Below, piece after piece: positions 1 to 11,759 of a stretch of 64,000 nucleotides of DNA. Positions within the stretch are counted from its first letter, which is position 1. Each line of letters opens with the position of its first letter. Source of the stretch: Viola odorata. Lineage: Eukaryota > Streptophyta > Magnoliopsida > Malpighiales > Violaceae. The notes under the pieces were generated by a model, which made no database searches, was not told the DNA's origin, and saw only the letters and a program-made list of their open reading frames with translations. Position numbers and translations under genes: made by a program. The stretch spans positions 23,360,579-23,424,578 of the forward strand of contig OY829542.1 in assembly GCA_963691705.1 (NCBI GenBank), written 5' to 3'.

Positions 1-1283
1 TCAGTTCAGTTACTGGTCAGACAAAATTTCATTTTGTTGGTTTAATTTTTTTGCACAACTCTAATGTGCATACAATCCAGCTTTGCAGAGCAAAAAAATA
101 CCATGGAGAAGCTCAAATGAGGTAATATTTTGACAGTAAAAAAAGGCGTAAAGATATCATTCTTGTTTTCTTTTTCTATTTAAGATTACTTGGTAGCCTA
201 TTATTAATTCTAGTTTAACTTTAGACTTGGTAGGTATATTTGGTTGTTGCTAAAATACAAGAAAAAATATGAGAACTTTGCATGTCATTTATATAGTTTG
301 TGTTTTGTAGAACATTGAGATAATAAAGGGAAAAAAGTTGGCATTCCAGAGTCTACTTTGGATTATGTTGATATTGTCAATAGATGTGAAGATGGTGAGT
401 GTTGCTTAGACAATAGTTATGATGAGAAAGATGGAAATGATGATGGCATTAATGAGACTGATTATGAGTATATGGACAAGCTCGTAAGTTTATTTGAGCC
501 AGATGTTCTAGTTTTCCTCAATGAAGCTATTAATAGGAGTTGTATCATGCCCTCTTCCGGGACATACACAGGTTGACGAGCCAAGACCCATTGGGGTACT
601 AAAAAAACACATTGTACCCTACATGGTATCGAGAGTTCTCCTTCAACATCTAGAGTTCCTTAGTTATATCAATCTAACATATCTAATCTATGCATCTTTT
701 GGCGCGCAAAGTATGTAACTGCTTTTTATTCCAATCAATCCCATAAAACATTTGTTTTCAAGAATGATTTCCTTATATGATCACGATGGCATGCAAGATA
801 TGATAATTGAGGTATATATTTGGGAAAACCATTCTGCAATATTGAAACTCAAATTTATCTGTTTTTATTGGGAAGTCGTTCTTGTTTGGCATTGCAATAC
901 ATTTGTATGTATGCTGGTGGGATACTATTTATTTATTTCAAAAAGATATTTAGGATCGAAAAGAATTTGTCCACCTAAAGCACTCCAATTTGTCTAGTGT
1001 TTTAATCACTTTATAATTTTATCTAGTGTGTAACCTTATGCTTCTTACATATATCGTTAAGCAAATAAGTAATTGACGTGTATCCTTTGAGTTTATGAGG
1101 TTATATTTTATTCTTATTGAATAGTAGTTTCACCTTGCTTGAAAGGAATCGGCATTGGTTAGTAGTTAGTAGTAATGAATCAAAAGAAACATGGTTCCAC
1201 TGGCACCAAAACCATCGAACCACCTGCTACTCAATCCAACCAATCCTCCAAATCAACTACCCATTTTCCACCATGTGACTAGC
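1..1283. other. Intergenic, no gene recognised
   Basis: AT-rich sequence. The only notable reading frame is an acidic 72-residue one at 358-576 (+), rich in Asp/Glu/Tyr, which I do not recognise. It has no clear promoter or splice context and could be a degraded exon or transposon remnant. I see no TSD or terminal repeats here. Confidence 0.4.
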
Positions 1284-1291
1284 TATATAAA
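1284..1291 (+). promoter_or_regulatory. TATA box of the small membrane-protein gene
   Basis: TATATAAA lies 50 bp before the ATG at 1341. That leaves room for a short leader of roughly 20-25 nt and argues that the upstream ATG at 1191, which precedes the TATA box, is not the start. Confidence 0.6.
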
Positions 1292-1340
1292 CAAACCCCT
1301 CAAAACAATCTCACCCATCAATCATTATCAATTTTCGACT

Positions 1341-1709
1341 ATGGCTCGCCTACCTCACTTGACACAAACACCATTGATCACATCTCAAGCCGGCCTGGCT
1401 GCAGTCACCATTCTCCTTTGTGCATTTGCCTTATTCATGTGTGCTTCACATTCTCGTAAATGGCGCCGCTGGAGTGCCTGTTACGGTTCCTACGACCACA
1501 ACCCAGTTATACAGCTCGACAGTCAAGTCATGACAATTGATGGAGGCATGTCTAGTAGTGGTGAAGATGGAATTTCAGTTTGGCAGAAGAACATACTCAT
1601 GGGAGGGAAGTGTGAGCTACCTGACTTTTCCGGTGTCATCATCTACAACTCTGACGGGAACATCGTCAAGCCGCAAAATAATGCTCTCCCCTTGCTCACC
1701 TGGAAGTGA
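1341..1709 (+). CDS. Small single-pass membrane protein, plant-specific family of unknown function
   Basis: A single-exon gene of 122 codons. The frame is open back to an ATG at 1191, but I choose the ATG at 1341 because the TATA box lies between them and the residues before Met1 are low-complexity Pro/Asn. A hydrophobic segment (about residues 17-35, ending in FALFMCAS) is followed by a basic Trp-rich stretch (RKWRRW), as in a signal-anchor membrane protein. The C-terminal part contains WQKNILMGGKCELPDFSG followed by a VIIYNSDGN stretch. From memory this is a conserved block in small plant membrane proteins of unknown role, so I call the family but no function. It is a stand-alone gene, intact, with nothing odd in it. 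A stop at 1707-1709 is followed by AT-rich 3' sequence. Confidence 0.75.
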   Translation: MARLPHLTQTPLITSQAGLAAVTILLCAFALFMCASHSRKWRRWSACYGSYDHNPVIQLDSQVMTIDGGMSSSGEDGISVWQKNILMGGKCELPDFSGVIIYNSDGNIVKPQNNALPLLTWK

Positions 1710-1999
1710 TCAGGCCCCAAGTCTGTAACTTGACAGTTGACTTGTGCATCTATTTCCATGTATCTTAGAGCTTCATTGCTACAAATGGCGAGTGATTGTT
1801 TCCTATTAATATGAGTGTCATTACATTTTGGGCGTCCATAACTGGAACCAGTTTCAAACCTGCAAAGTCAAAATCAGTACCGAACCCCAGAAAATGGGAG
1901 AATAGCCAAAAATACGCAACCAATATTTTCTACAGGATAAATTAACAAGCACTCCCTACCGTACTAACATATTGGTGTTCCTTCGTGTTTTAACTAAAA

Positions 2000-4900
2000 T
2001 TAACTGGATCTAAATGATTCTTTGTTAGATGAAGAACGACCCCTAAAAGCCACAACCCTTAGCTTCTCCTTCTGCTTCCCAGCACCTGGAGCTGGCTTTT
2101 TGGAGTTCCTCACACTGGAGGACCTGACCACCTTTGAGAGCTTAACACCCTTTGTAGATTTTGCCGGAGCAGATGATTTTCCCGACTTTACTCCCGAGGA
2201 AGCAATGTTGGTCCGGACACTAGGAGACTTCGCTGTTGCACTCCTTTTATAGTCTTTCCGGACACTAGGAGATTTCGCTGTTACAGTCTTGTTACCATCT
2301 CTCCGGACACTAGGAGATTTCGCTGTTACAGTCTTGTTACCATCTCTCCGGACACTAGGAGATTTCTCTGGCGCAGTCTTTTTGCCGTCTTTCTGTCTGG
2401 AAGCATTAATAGTCTTTACAGTCTTGTTTTTCTGTCCAGTAATTTGAGCCCTGGCAGCGTCTCTCTGAACATTATCAACAGTGAGGGATTCTAAGCTCTC
2501 ATTCTTCCTTATTGCCTCCTCAATTCGATTGGCCAATGACACGTCTTTCCTAGCAACTAGGCTAGTCACTTTTCCTGCAAAGAAAAAGCATCTACTAATG
2601 TGAATCCCAAGCAAGAATTCTAGCAGGCACCTTTCGTAAAAGTTTCATATGATACACCTCCAAGAGACAACTACAAGTTATAATAACCACTTTTAAAAAA
2701 CACTAGGTGGAAGTAGAAGGAGAATGCGTCAAAGGGAGAAAAAGTAAGGGCATAGTCCATTTTGCCAATTTCTGATGCAAACTGAAATCTTTTTTAGTTG
2801 AGCTTCACCTTTTTTTCTTATTATTTTTCAGCATAGTAAAGACTGATATTTGTGCGTATTACTTTTGAGTGGATCTTCATTGTTTGCTGTTCCTTTTTTA
2901 TGGCTATAGTCAAATTGATCTTGGAACTGATGATTCAAAACTATTAGAACTTGGAAACAGTAAACCAAAGGCTTCAACAAATTCAGTGATTCCCATACCT
3001 TTTGCACCCATACGAGCAGTTCTTCCCGTTCGATGAAGGTAATCAATCTACAAGGTCAAACAAAAGAATAAGAATTAGACCCATACATTTTTTTCCTATT
3101 GTATCCTGGATGTGAGCAATACATGATCCTCTGTCCTCGGATTAAATATCAAGAGGAAAAGAAAACTGTGATGTTTGGCACAAATGGAGATCAGATCAAC
3201 AAATATTTAAGAAAGGATAAAAATGGTTTTATTTAGAAGGGCAAACCAAAAGACAACACGGTGAAACAACATTTAGCAAACAGCCACTTACAGAATTCTT
3301 TGGGAAGTCAAACATGATAACATGATCTACAGCCAAGTCGAGTCCCCTAGCAGCCAAGTCTGTACAGACCAATGTGGGGCAATCTCCATCATCACTCTTG
3401 AATTTTTTGAGATTTCCCACCCTGGGTTAAGTTAAAACTTTAATCCAAGTAATCAACAAGTATACGAACACATTTGAAAAGTAATGGATGGAGGTGGTGG
3501 CAGCATGGTCAAATATTTAAAAGTTCCACTGTGGAAGTCCCAATAGAAGGATGAGACACTATGCCTCCTCGTTGAAGCTTCCTTGTTTTACTATTTTATT
3601 TTCCCTTGTTCAAGGGTCAGGATTAACCTATTTATCAGCATCATTGAGAAAGGAAACCATCTCTGATGCTCGATCTTAGCTACTCTTTTGCCCCTCTCTA
3701 TTTTTGAAGTAAAACAAGCATGTCAAGCCCAAGTCCAATTGAATTAATTAAATTTTGGATGTAGTGTAGTCAATGCACAAGCAGAATATTAGACATTGAA
3801 GACTCCCTTTTAGTGTTTTATTTTCCCTTATTTAAGGCTCATGATTGAACCTCGTTATTGGCATCATCCCAATAGTAAGCCATCTCTGGGGTAGATCCAT
3901 GGATCTAAGCTATGTTTCTTCTCCCACCCCCTATTCCTAATTTGGAAGGAAAGAACATGCCAAGCACACATGCTAAATGAATTGAATTTTAGTTCCAGGA
4001 AGCTAATAATGCACAACTAAAACAGAAAATAAGACATCAGATCAACAAGAAAAGTTAATTCCATCATTTCACCTCTGTTCTGCTGGCACTTCCCCATGGT
4101 AATTGACAGTAGAGGTCCCATTTTCAGCAAGGAAGTGGTCGACAGCGCGGCTGGAATTCAAAGTGTTACAGAAAACCATCACTCTGTTTCCCTTTGCCAA
4201 ACTTGGCTCAAGAACCTGCCTCCAGAAAGATAATGCAGGTTAATCTCTCCAGTTTGGAAGACTGAGACCAGTTGATTTCTCTCAGTTGTAAAATTTGAAA
4301 AGAAGGATGGTAAGGTTGCATAAACCCTACAGGGTAGTGGTGTAGGACTGACCAACGAAATGCACAGACTAAAATAACATAAGGCATTAGAAAACATTGG
4401 GAAGGACCTCAAAGATTAACCACCTAATATACCAGTAGGAAATTTTATCCTAATAATTTTACAAAAATCAAGACCTGTATACAAAATAGGTTTCCAGTCA
4501 AATGTGTGTAAACATAGAACATTGTAAAATTTTGTAGTGCATGTTGTCATTGATCAGAGACCAAATTTGATGTTCAAAAGATGGGGTGAAAGCAGACGGA
4601 GGGATATACATGTGAATATAAGATAATGCATCTTCCGCCATAGATATACTCAACTTTGTGCAAGCCAGTTAACCTAATACAGCCTGTAATCCAAGGAAAC
4701 TACAAAAGTTCTCTATATATGCAACTTTCATCTACTCCCCAACCTAAGTATGTCCCACTGATGATCACACAATAACTAGAGAAATTAATAAATCTTTATA
4801 AAACTTTTGTTTGTTTCATTTGTGCTGAATTGGACAGATTTTATTGTCATTGGCACCCATTTCCATTACATGTCTACTAGAACCTATTTGTCCAGTCTTA

Positions 4901-7882
4901 CTGGTAGTTTGGCATATTTACAACGTAAATTCCTTGTCCCAGTTCTTGTCTTTTATTAAAAAGCCTGTAGACGAAAAATTAACTGCACAAGTCCACTCAA
5001 AATCTTCCCACGACAGTTTCGTCTTCCAATTTGGCCATAAGTTAAACTGCCAGTATGAGAACTTGGCTCTTGTGCCACTAAAATTTTGTCTGGTCTAAGT
5101 TAGATTTCTCAGTTTAAATGACAAGATGAACATTATAAAAAGGTAAGGATGTGTAATTGCAGTACACAGTTACACACCGTGCTGTACTGTTTGTGTTTCT
5201 AACAGTACTAAACATGCACTCCCATGCATACATGCAAGTAGAAGCAAGTTCAACTGGGGTTCACCTGTAACAATGCTTCTAGCTTGTTTTCAGAACCTGA
5301 AAGGGTTATAAAATCATGGCGAGCAGATGCTATCTTTTTATGCAGTGTAGATGTCCGCAAATGCACTATTCCCTGAAACTCCTCATCAACCAGCGTTTGA
5401 ACTGCCTGCAAGCCTCAAAGGTCAACCATTCAATAGCCTAAAAGGAAAATTTTCTTTTAAAAAAAAATTAGAGCAAACATATTTACGAAAGAGTAACACC
5501 AATTAACAAGAATTCACAAAAGATTGATCTCCATAAAAAGAAACCAATACACCCACAAATACAGGCATGTATACTTTTAAAAAAAATCATACAGACATGT
5601 CTGTCCATATAACAAAAAGTAAAAGACAGCTAACACTATAAGTAAGTTTTGTGCATATAAGGTCATAGCTCGCCACATTTATCCAGATCAAAAAGAAAAA
5701 GGCTAGCTACAGTCCTTAATTGCATAAAGACTATATGAAGCTCCCCGGTTGCAGGATCCTTAATGTTCCTCGTGCTAATTAAAATAGAAGAGAGATTTTT
5801 GGGGATTGATCATAAAAGAGGAAACAGTTGCAATTTGTTGGCATTTCCAGAATAAGAATCAGAAGATTCATCCTCTCCAATCAAGACACAACCAGATTTT
5901 TATCTTTATAGCAGAATGATGCAATCTTTAGCATACACTTCGCCTAAAGTAGAAGCGTAGAAGCGTAGAAACAAAAGAAATAAAGTATAGTTGGTCAAAC
6001 CATCAACACGTTAAATACACATTAAGCACAAAAAGAACAAAAACAGAAAAAGGAAGAAGGACACACTAATAACCAGAAATGCGCAGGTAAGAACTACTAA
6101 GCCATCTAGATACCACAATCAGACAATTGTTCTACCTAAATCCTACTGTACTGATACTGCAAAAAAATAGTGGTCCAAGATAGAATTGTAAACGTTAGGA
6201 ATAAACATTGCTTAAGAAAAGGCCAGCTGTTCATTTGCTTCCATCTTAGTATCGCCTCAAAACTTCAGATAAGTCTAAGAAAATGTTATTGAAACTACTA
6301 ATAGCAAATATGAATTTATTTGTAAAGAAATGAGAAACACAGTAGTACATTATTAACAGTCCATAAAGTGGATGAAAGATGGGACTTGTAACTTGCTTTT
6401 GACACAACACATAGACTAGCTTTCAATCTACTTGTAAAATGGCAGTCGAAGTCAGCATACCTTAGTCATTGTTGCAGTTACTAAAATAGTTTGAAATCCT
6501 TTGCCACCAGGCTGTGATGCACGGTTCTTTAACGGGCCTAAGAATTTGCGGATGTCGGGACCAAAGCCACGATCAAACATGGTATCTGCTTCATCCAATA
6601 CCTACTAAGAGATTAGCAAACATCATGAAGGGTAACAAGTAGAAGTTGCCATTACCAAGTTCTTCGCATTGCTATCAAACAGATATGAGAGCATGCACTC
6701 AAGATTTATTAAACTTGAACCCTAAGCAAAATGTGGAATGAATGAAAGTGTCAGATACTCACCACGTAATTTATGTCACCATAAACCATGTTGCCATCCT
6801 CAATGTGTTGAAGAATTCTGCCAGGGGTCCCCACTACCATGTCAATTGGGTTATTCAACGAGTCTTCTTGGGGTCTCAACCGGCCGCCACCACTAACCAT
6901 GGTAGATCTAAATCGAGCATGGTGACCAACAGATTTTGCCACACGAAATACCTACAAAAACATTACAAATGCCATCAATCAAGCAGAAAAAACCCATGGA
7001 GGATGGTGAGAGCTACAAATTCAACAGAAATTATATCGAACCTGCTCAGATAGCTCTCTGGTGGGGCACAAAACAACAGCCCGAGGACGCCTGGGCCTCG
7101 TTAGCATGCCTAACAATGCTTCATCCTGTCTCAATAACTGCAAAACCAGCAAAGTAAAAACAATACTTCGACTCATTTCTCAATTTGATTATTGAAATAC
7201 TAACATTCAATTCACATAATTTCATTTCGAGCACTTCTGCAGATAAGAGAACTCATGACAATGAGTAACAGTTAATCAAAACAATTCATCATTTGAATAG
7301 TGTCACAATCAAATGAGTATCTGAAGAGTAAACAGAAAGAACCTGAACAAGAGGCAACATATAAGCTAAAGTCTTCCCAGAGCCTGTATGCGAGCCCAAG
7401 ACCACACTCTGGGTATCCAGAATAGCAGGGATGCCGATGCACTGAATCTCAGTAGGAACCTCAATCCCCATCTCCCTCACAGCCCCCATGACTTCCTTAG
7501 TTAAACCCAACTCCTCAAAACTCCCGACCAGCATCTTCTTCCCTTTCTTCGTCTGGTTAAACAAACCATCGTCTTGCTGTTGTACATTCTCACCAGCTCC
7601 TTTGTTGGTCCCAGTTTGGGCTTTCAATGACGGGGGATTTGATGAGCTCTTGAGGTGCCTGTGCCTGAGCCTCTCCAAAAGAATTGAGTGCTTCAGTTGA
7701 TCTGGTTCGGCAATTTCGGCAATGGCGGATGATGATGATGCACTGCACAAGGGCCTGAAGTTAAACCCTCGTAAAAGCCGAGAGGGTTTTAGTGGGAGTT
7801 TGAGGAATGGGTGCTTCGCAGTTGAGGAAAGAGAGAGGAGGAAGAGTGTAGTTGATGTGCCTGCTGCCATAGCTCTTTGCAT
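2000..7882 (-). CDS. RH39: DEAD-box ATP-dependent RNA helicase 39 (RH39), chloroplastic, 9 exons
   Basis: I reconstruct exons at 7343-7882, 7042-7137, 6763-6951, 6461-6601, 5265-5405, 4073-4215, 3292-3421, 2999-3047 and 2000-2574, all with GT/AG borders and matching phases, giving about 667 residues. All core motifs are present: Q motif (Phe122, Gln147), GSHTGSGKT 163-171, PTREL 205-209, GTPGR 253-257, DEAD 278-281, TAT 317-319 (where SAT is usual), TDLAARGLD 437-445 and HRTGRTAR 465-472. The first ~50 residues are Ser-rich and basic, as in a chloroplast transit peptide. In Arabidopsis RH39 acts on 23S rRNA processing in chloroplasts; transfer of that role here is inference. The start is the Met at 7882 (or 7870); the frame runs open to 8032 but reads like leader. 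The basic tail has four SPSVR repeats. Confidence 0.92.
2213..2362 (-). repeat. 45-bp in-frame tandem repeat in the last RH39 exon
   Basis: A 45-bp unit encodes [15 protein letters not shown]. Three spacings of exactly 15 residues separate four SPSVR motifs at residues 548, 563, 578 and 593. The middle two units are almost identical in DNA, so the array expanded recently. The product is a Lys/Arg/Ser-rich tail with repeated Ser-Pro sites. Confidence 0.9.
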
Positions 7883-8087
7883 TTTGCTCTTTTTCCAAAC
7901 CGATAAGAATTGGGTTTCGAGGGTTTTAGGTTTATGGATGGGTAAGCTTTTTGGCTGGCTACCAGTCCAGAGAGATGACGCGCTGAAACACAGATGTCTG
8001 TTTGCTCTTGGCCACAGAATGACAGGTCGCACGTTTAGGGATTATTCAATTCAATTTCATTATACAAAACTAAAACTTTTACTTTTA

Positions 8088-8096
8088 TTAGGGTTT
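8088..8096 (-). promoter_or_regulatory. Telo-box (AAACCCTAA) upstream of RH39
   Basis: On the minus strand AAACCCTAA lies about 206 bp upstream of the RH39 start codon. In plants this box is common near the start of genes for translation and ribosome biogenesis, which suits a gene for rRNA maturation. Its function here is inference. Confidence 0.4.
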
Positions 8097-8153
8097 TAGA
8101 CTTTAGGCCCTTTACCACTCATATCCAAAGGTCCTTCTTTTTCTCTCCTCCTA

Positions 8154-8401
8154 CTCCCTCCGGTACGTTTTAGCATTTACTTTTACTATTCCGGAATATA
8201 TCTTAAGACGGTCGGAACAGTCACTATTTGAGACAATTTTACTCCGAATTTTTTCTCAAAAGTACGTTAAGGATTAACGTACGTTCAAAAAAAAGTACGA
8301 AATTTTTTGGGGTCAAATAGTACCTCATCCGACCTCCTCGATATGCGTTCCCTACTGAATATTAGGATGCGAGGAAATTATATAATTCGTGTCAGAGGGA
8401 G
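8154..8401. mobile_element. Stowaway-type MITE between the two helicase genes
   Basis: The 248-bp element begins ctccctccgg and ends cagagggag, is flanked by TA on both sides (8152-8153 and 8402-8403), and has an interior that pairs with itself imperfectly. This is the layout of Stowaway MITEs mobilised by Tc1/mariner transposases. It shares interior sequence with the element at 26556-26788. Confidence 0.8.
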
Positions 8402-8403
8402 TA

Positions 8404-9155
8404 CTATTTTCTTCCTGATTTTCAAATTTAAGATGACTCAAAAAGAAGTTCTCTAATATACTTTTTTACTATTTCTCAGACCCGAATTTGAACCTGTGTT
8501 CTTAAGAAGCAGTGTTTTATAAACGGGAATATTATTTTAGTCGGTCAACAAATAGCTACTTTGCCTATAAAAAAAACAAGTAGTTAGCTTATATTTCTTA
8601 CTTGATCTAATTGTAAATCCCAATTGGTTCTTTAATTCAGTTAATTGATGCTAAATTGAAATATTAAGTTGTTGAGTACAAAAATAACAATAATAGTAAA
8701 AAATGTCTTTTCCCTTCAAAGAAATGTTGAAGCCATATCGTAGTAGTACTATAAAATCAGAACAATCTGTTGTTTCTCCCTCTCACCTCACCAACAAATC
8801 AAACTCAATTTATGGACTATCGAATTAGATGTGCAATCTCTTCAGTTTTCTTTCCTTTTGAAACAAAGATTGCCCCAAGTGTCAACACAAATATTGAGCT
8901 CAAGTTAGTGTTAGCACAATGTATGGCATCTATATCCACAAGACTACAACTTATGCATCCGGTGGTTTCACTCTACGGATGCTGCAACGATAATGATACA
9001 CCATCAACACCTTTCAAAAGCACGACAACTTATAGCATCACCGGTTGAAACATGTGGAGATAATAAACAAGAGATAAGGGAACTCATAAACTCTGAGTAG
9101 GTTGATGATCACGCATTTGAAGTTCGAGCAACGCAGCAGCGAGCCAAATTTAAGG
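8404..9155. other. Intergenic spacer between RH39-like and RH39 genes
   Basis: Apart from the MITE to its left I see no gene here. A 92-codon plus-strand frame at 8770-9048 has no family resemblance and I do not call it. The 3' UTR of the RH39-like gene must lie just left of 9156. Confidence 0.5.
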
Positions 9156-11141
9156 TCAATTCATAAGGGAACTCATAGCCTCAGACACTTTCTTTTTCAG
9201 AGCATCTGGTGACTCGATAATATCAAATACCTCTGCTTGTTCCATTTCCAATAACATTGCTCTCACTTCTCCTGCATTATCATCCCCAAGGCGTTCCATA
9301 AAGGGAGAAAACTCTTCACCCAGAATCTGTAAATTTTGAACAAACACACACTTTAGGGGGGGAAATAAAATTAAGTAAAAGAATCCCCGAGTTTTAGAGT
9401 ACAATATTCTAAAGCACAATGTCTTACACATGATAACCAAACTATTATAAGCTTACTAAGCTAGTGTGAAAGTTTCGTACCTTTGTCGCTGCTGAAGTAA
9501 CAAAAACAGTTTGACATCCTTGACTATTGGGTTCTGATTCACGACGTTTCAATGGACTTGCAATCTTGCTGATTTGAGATCCAATGCTATGATCCAACAT
9601 GGTAGCAGCCTCATCCAATACCTACCAAGAAAATTTGGTGTCACCAAACACACCAATGCTATAAATTATAAACAGTATCATCATAAAATAAAAGGATAGC
9701 GCATGGAAACATGATCTGCCATAAAATAGAAGTAAAATGGTAAAAATAGGATCTTCACCAAGTATTTGACATCATCAATTAGGATGCTTCCGTCCTCCAC
9801 CTGGAGTAGAACCTCACTAGGAGTTCCAATTAACATCCCAATTGGGGCATCTGAGGCACCCTCTTGATGAGACTGGCCAGGACCACTAATCCTTTTGGAC
9901 TTTGATCGTGCAGAATCACTTAAGAATTTTGCCATTTGAAAACCCTTCAAAATCCATCAAAACCAATGATCAATTGACATCCTCATAAACTATGTCAAAA
10001 AGCCACAATGGGAAGAGATGCAAGGAACCTCATCTGCCAGTTCTTCTGTGGGACACAAGACAATGGCTTTGGGATAATGAGGTCTCATGGCAGAAAATGC
10101 CTCATCTAGTTGCAATAGCTGCAAAAAATTAATAAAAAATTATAAGGACTGTGTATACATTCAATTGGATAGTAAACATGGCTGTAGGCGGGCTTCACCT
10201 CATTCAATTACTGCTGGCATTATCAGGGGAAGAAAGGAAAACGAAAGAGTGACCCAACAAGGTAACTCTTTTAGTTTGAAAAGAAGTAATAAAAAATAGT
10301 GTTCAAAAGAGAGCAGAACAAACACAAGTTCTTGATTGAATTAGGATGGATATGGTGGCAGCATACGATAATAAGAGGTCAAAAAGCACATTTACGGAGA
10401 AATTGTAAGTAAATCCATGTCAGAATGCTAGTAATTCATATTTTCAGTAATCCTAAGAGCAAATCAGTTGAAGGGAAGTAAGAGCTATAACACAAAACAT
10501 CCATCTAGATGTTCTAAAAAATAGATTCAGCAGGAAAATGTCAAAATGAAGCCAATGAACACTAATGATCAACCCAAGGCATATTCAAACCTAGCAAACC
10601 AATTGAAAAAAATGCAGAACATTAAGCCCCAAAACACAGAAAGTTATAGGCAAGTGTTGAAAAATAGTACTTGAAGAAGAGGCAACAGGTAAGCCAGAGT
10701 CCTTGATGTTCCAGGCTCAGAACTCAAAACCACATTCTTGCGTTCCAAAATAGCAGGAATCCCAACACACTGAATTTCATTAGGAACCCAAAAACCCATC
10801 TCCCCAGCGCCCTCTATCAGCTCCTCTTTCAGCCCCAACTCTTCAAAACTTGAAACTTCTTGTGTCGGCTCGTTACCTTTCCTTTGATCACCGCTTTCAT
10901 GCCTACCAATACTAGAACTTGTTAAAGCTCTCGGGTCTGTTGTTGCTGCTTTTGAAGAACCTTGAAGTTTTCTCTGCCTGAATTTTTCAAGGATGAGTGA
11001 GTCCTTGCTGGGTTTGGCCGGAACTTGAGGCTTCTCGATAGTGGTGGTTTTCGTGGTGGCCGAGAGAGGCCTTGTAATTACTGGAAGAGTTTTGAGAGGC
11101 GTTAGGAGAGGGTTTAGCAGGAGTTTGGCTGCTCTTCTCAT
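9156..11141 (-). CDS. RH39-like tandem paralogue with degenerate helicase motifs, 5 exons
   Basis: Exons at 10671-11141, 10029-10118, 9759-9944, 9481-9621 and 9156-9326 join in phase 0 to about 352 residues. The four introns fall at the same codons as the first four of RH39, and the order of motifs is the same, so the genes arose by tandem duplication. Every catalytic motif is altered: SSEPGTSRT (140-148) replaces [14 protein letters not shown] (180-184) replaces PTREL, GTPSE (227-231) replaces GTPGR, and DEAA (252-255) replaces DEAD. The protein stops after domain 1 with a new acidic 56-residue last exon, so there is no RecA-like domain 2. The N-terminus (MRRAAKLLLN, then Ser/Thr-rich) looks like an organelle targeting peptide. 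All exons are open and all splice sites canonical, which argues against a dead pseudogene. Function is unknown; it cannot be an ordinary ATPase helicase. Confidence 0.75.
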
Positions 11142-11407
11142 AGCTTTGGACTAAATTAACTAATTAAGGTTTAGACGTTGCTATAGGTTTTAGGATTGGC
11201 AGGTCTCCACCTCACTAGTATTGTAAGACGATAGCAGCTTTACAGGTTTGAGCTTGAGAAAATGAAAGGGGGTTGATTAAGCCGGTTTAAGTTGGAGAAT
11301 GATAAAAATATATGGGAAGAGTCACTTTTGTTAAGGATTCGATTGTATATGATAGAACAAAATTAGTTTTTTTATTGAAAAAAAACGGAGAGAACACCAG
11401 CAAAAAG

Positions 11408-11416
11408 ATTAAAAAT
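11408..11416. repeat. Left 9-bp target-site duplication of the MULE
   Basis: attaaaaat, repeated exactly at 21815-21823 beyond the right end. Nine-base duplications are the mark of Mutator-like transposition. Confidence 0.85.
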
Positions 11417-11665
11417 GGGTTAAAATAAATTTTGGCATTTGAACTGTTATTGTTTGACTCATTTGACACCTCTATTTTTTTTTTTCTTTAAAAGGCACCT
11501 GAACTCTTTAGAAACGTCACATTTGGTACTCGCCTCTCACACCATTAGTCGCAACCGTTAACTAGCTGACGTGGCATGCCATGTCATAATGCTACTGACA
11601 TAGGATATGGACGACGTCTCAAGGACAGGTTGACAAGCAGACGACGCGTCGTTTGGTAAATTAAA
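11417..11665 (+). repeat. MULE left terminal inverted repeat
   Basis: Pairs with 21713-21814 (outer part) and 13168-13263 (inner part). Relative to the right arm it has an insertion of about 45-50 bp near 11438-11486 and a small deletion near 11622. It includes the 12-bp palindrome ACGACGCGTCGT at 11641. Confidence 0.8.
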
Positions 11666-11759
11666 AAAAACCCAAAAAATGCAAAAAAATTCCAAAAAAA
11701 TTCCAAAAGAATAATTTAATTAATTTAAGAAATTTAGAAAAATAATTGAATCATTAGTT

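Noticed and set aside
2022..2252. Plus-strand open frame opposite the last RH39 exon
   Set aside because: Antisense shadow of the repeat-rich RH39 tail.
7883..8032. N-terminal extension of RH39 from the ATG at 8032
   Set aside because: The added 50 residues have no targeting-peptide character, while starting at 7882 gives a typical transit peptide.
7722..8099. 125-codon plus-strand frame over RH39 exon 1 and its leader
   Set aside because: Lies opposite a well-supported exon; its open length follows from the exon's codon use.
8770..9048. 92-codon plus-strand frame
   Set aside because: No family resemblance, no promoter or splice context.
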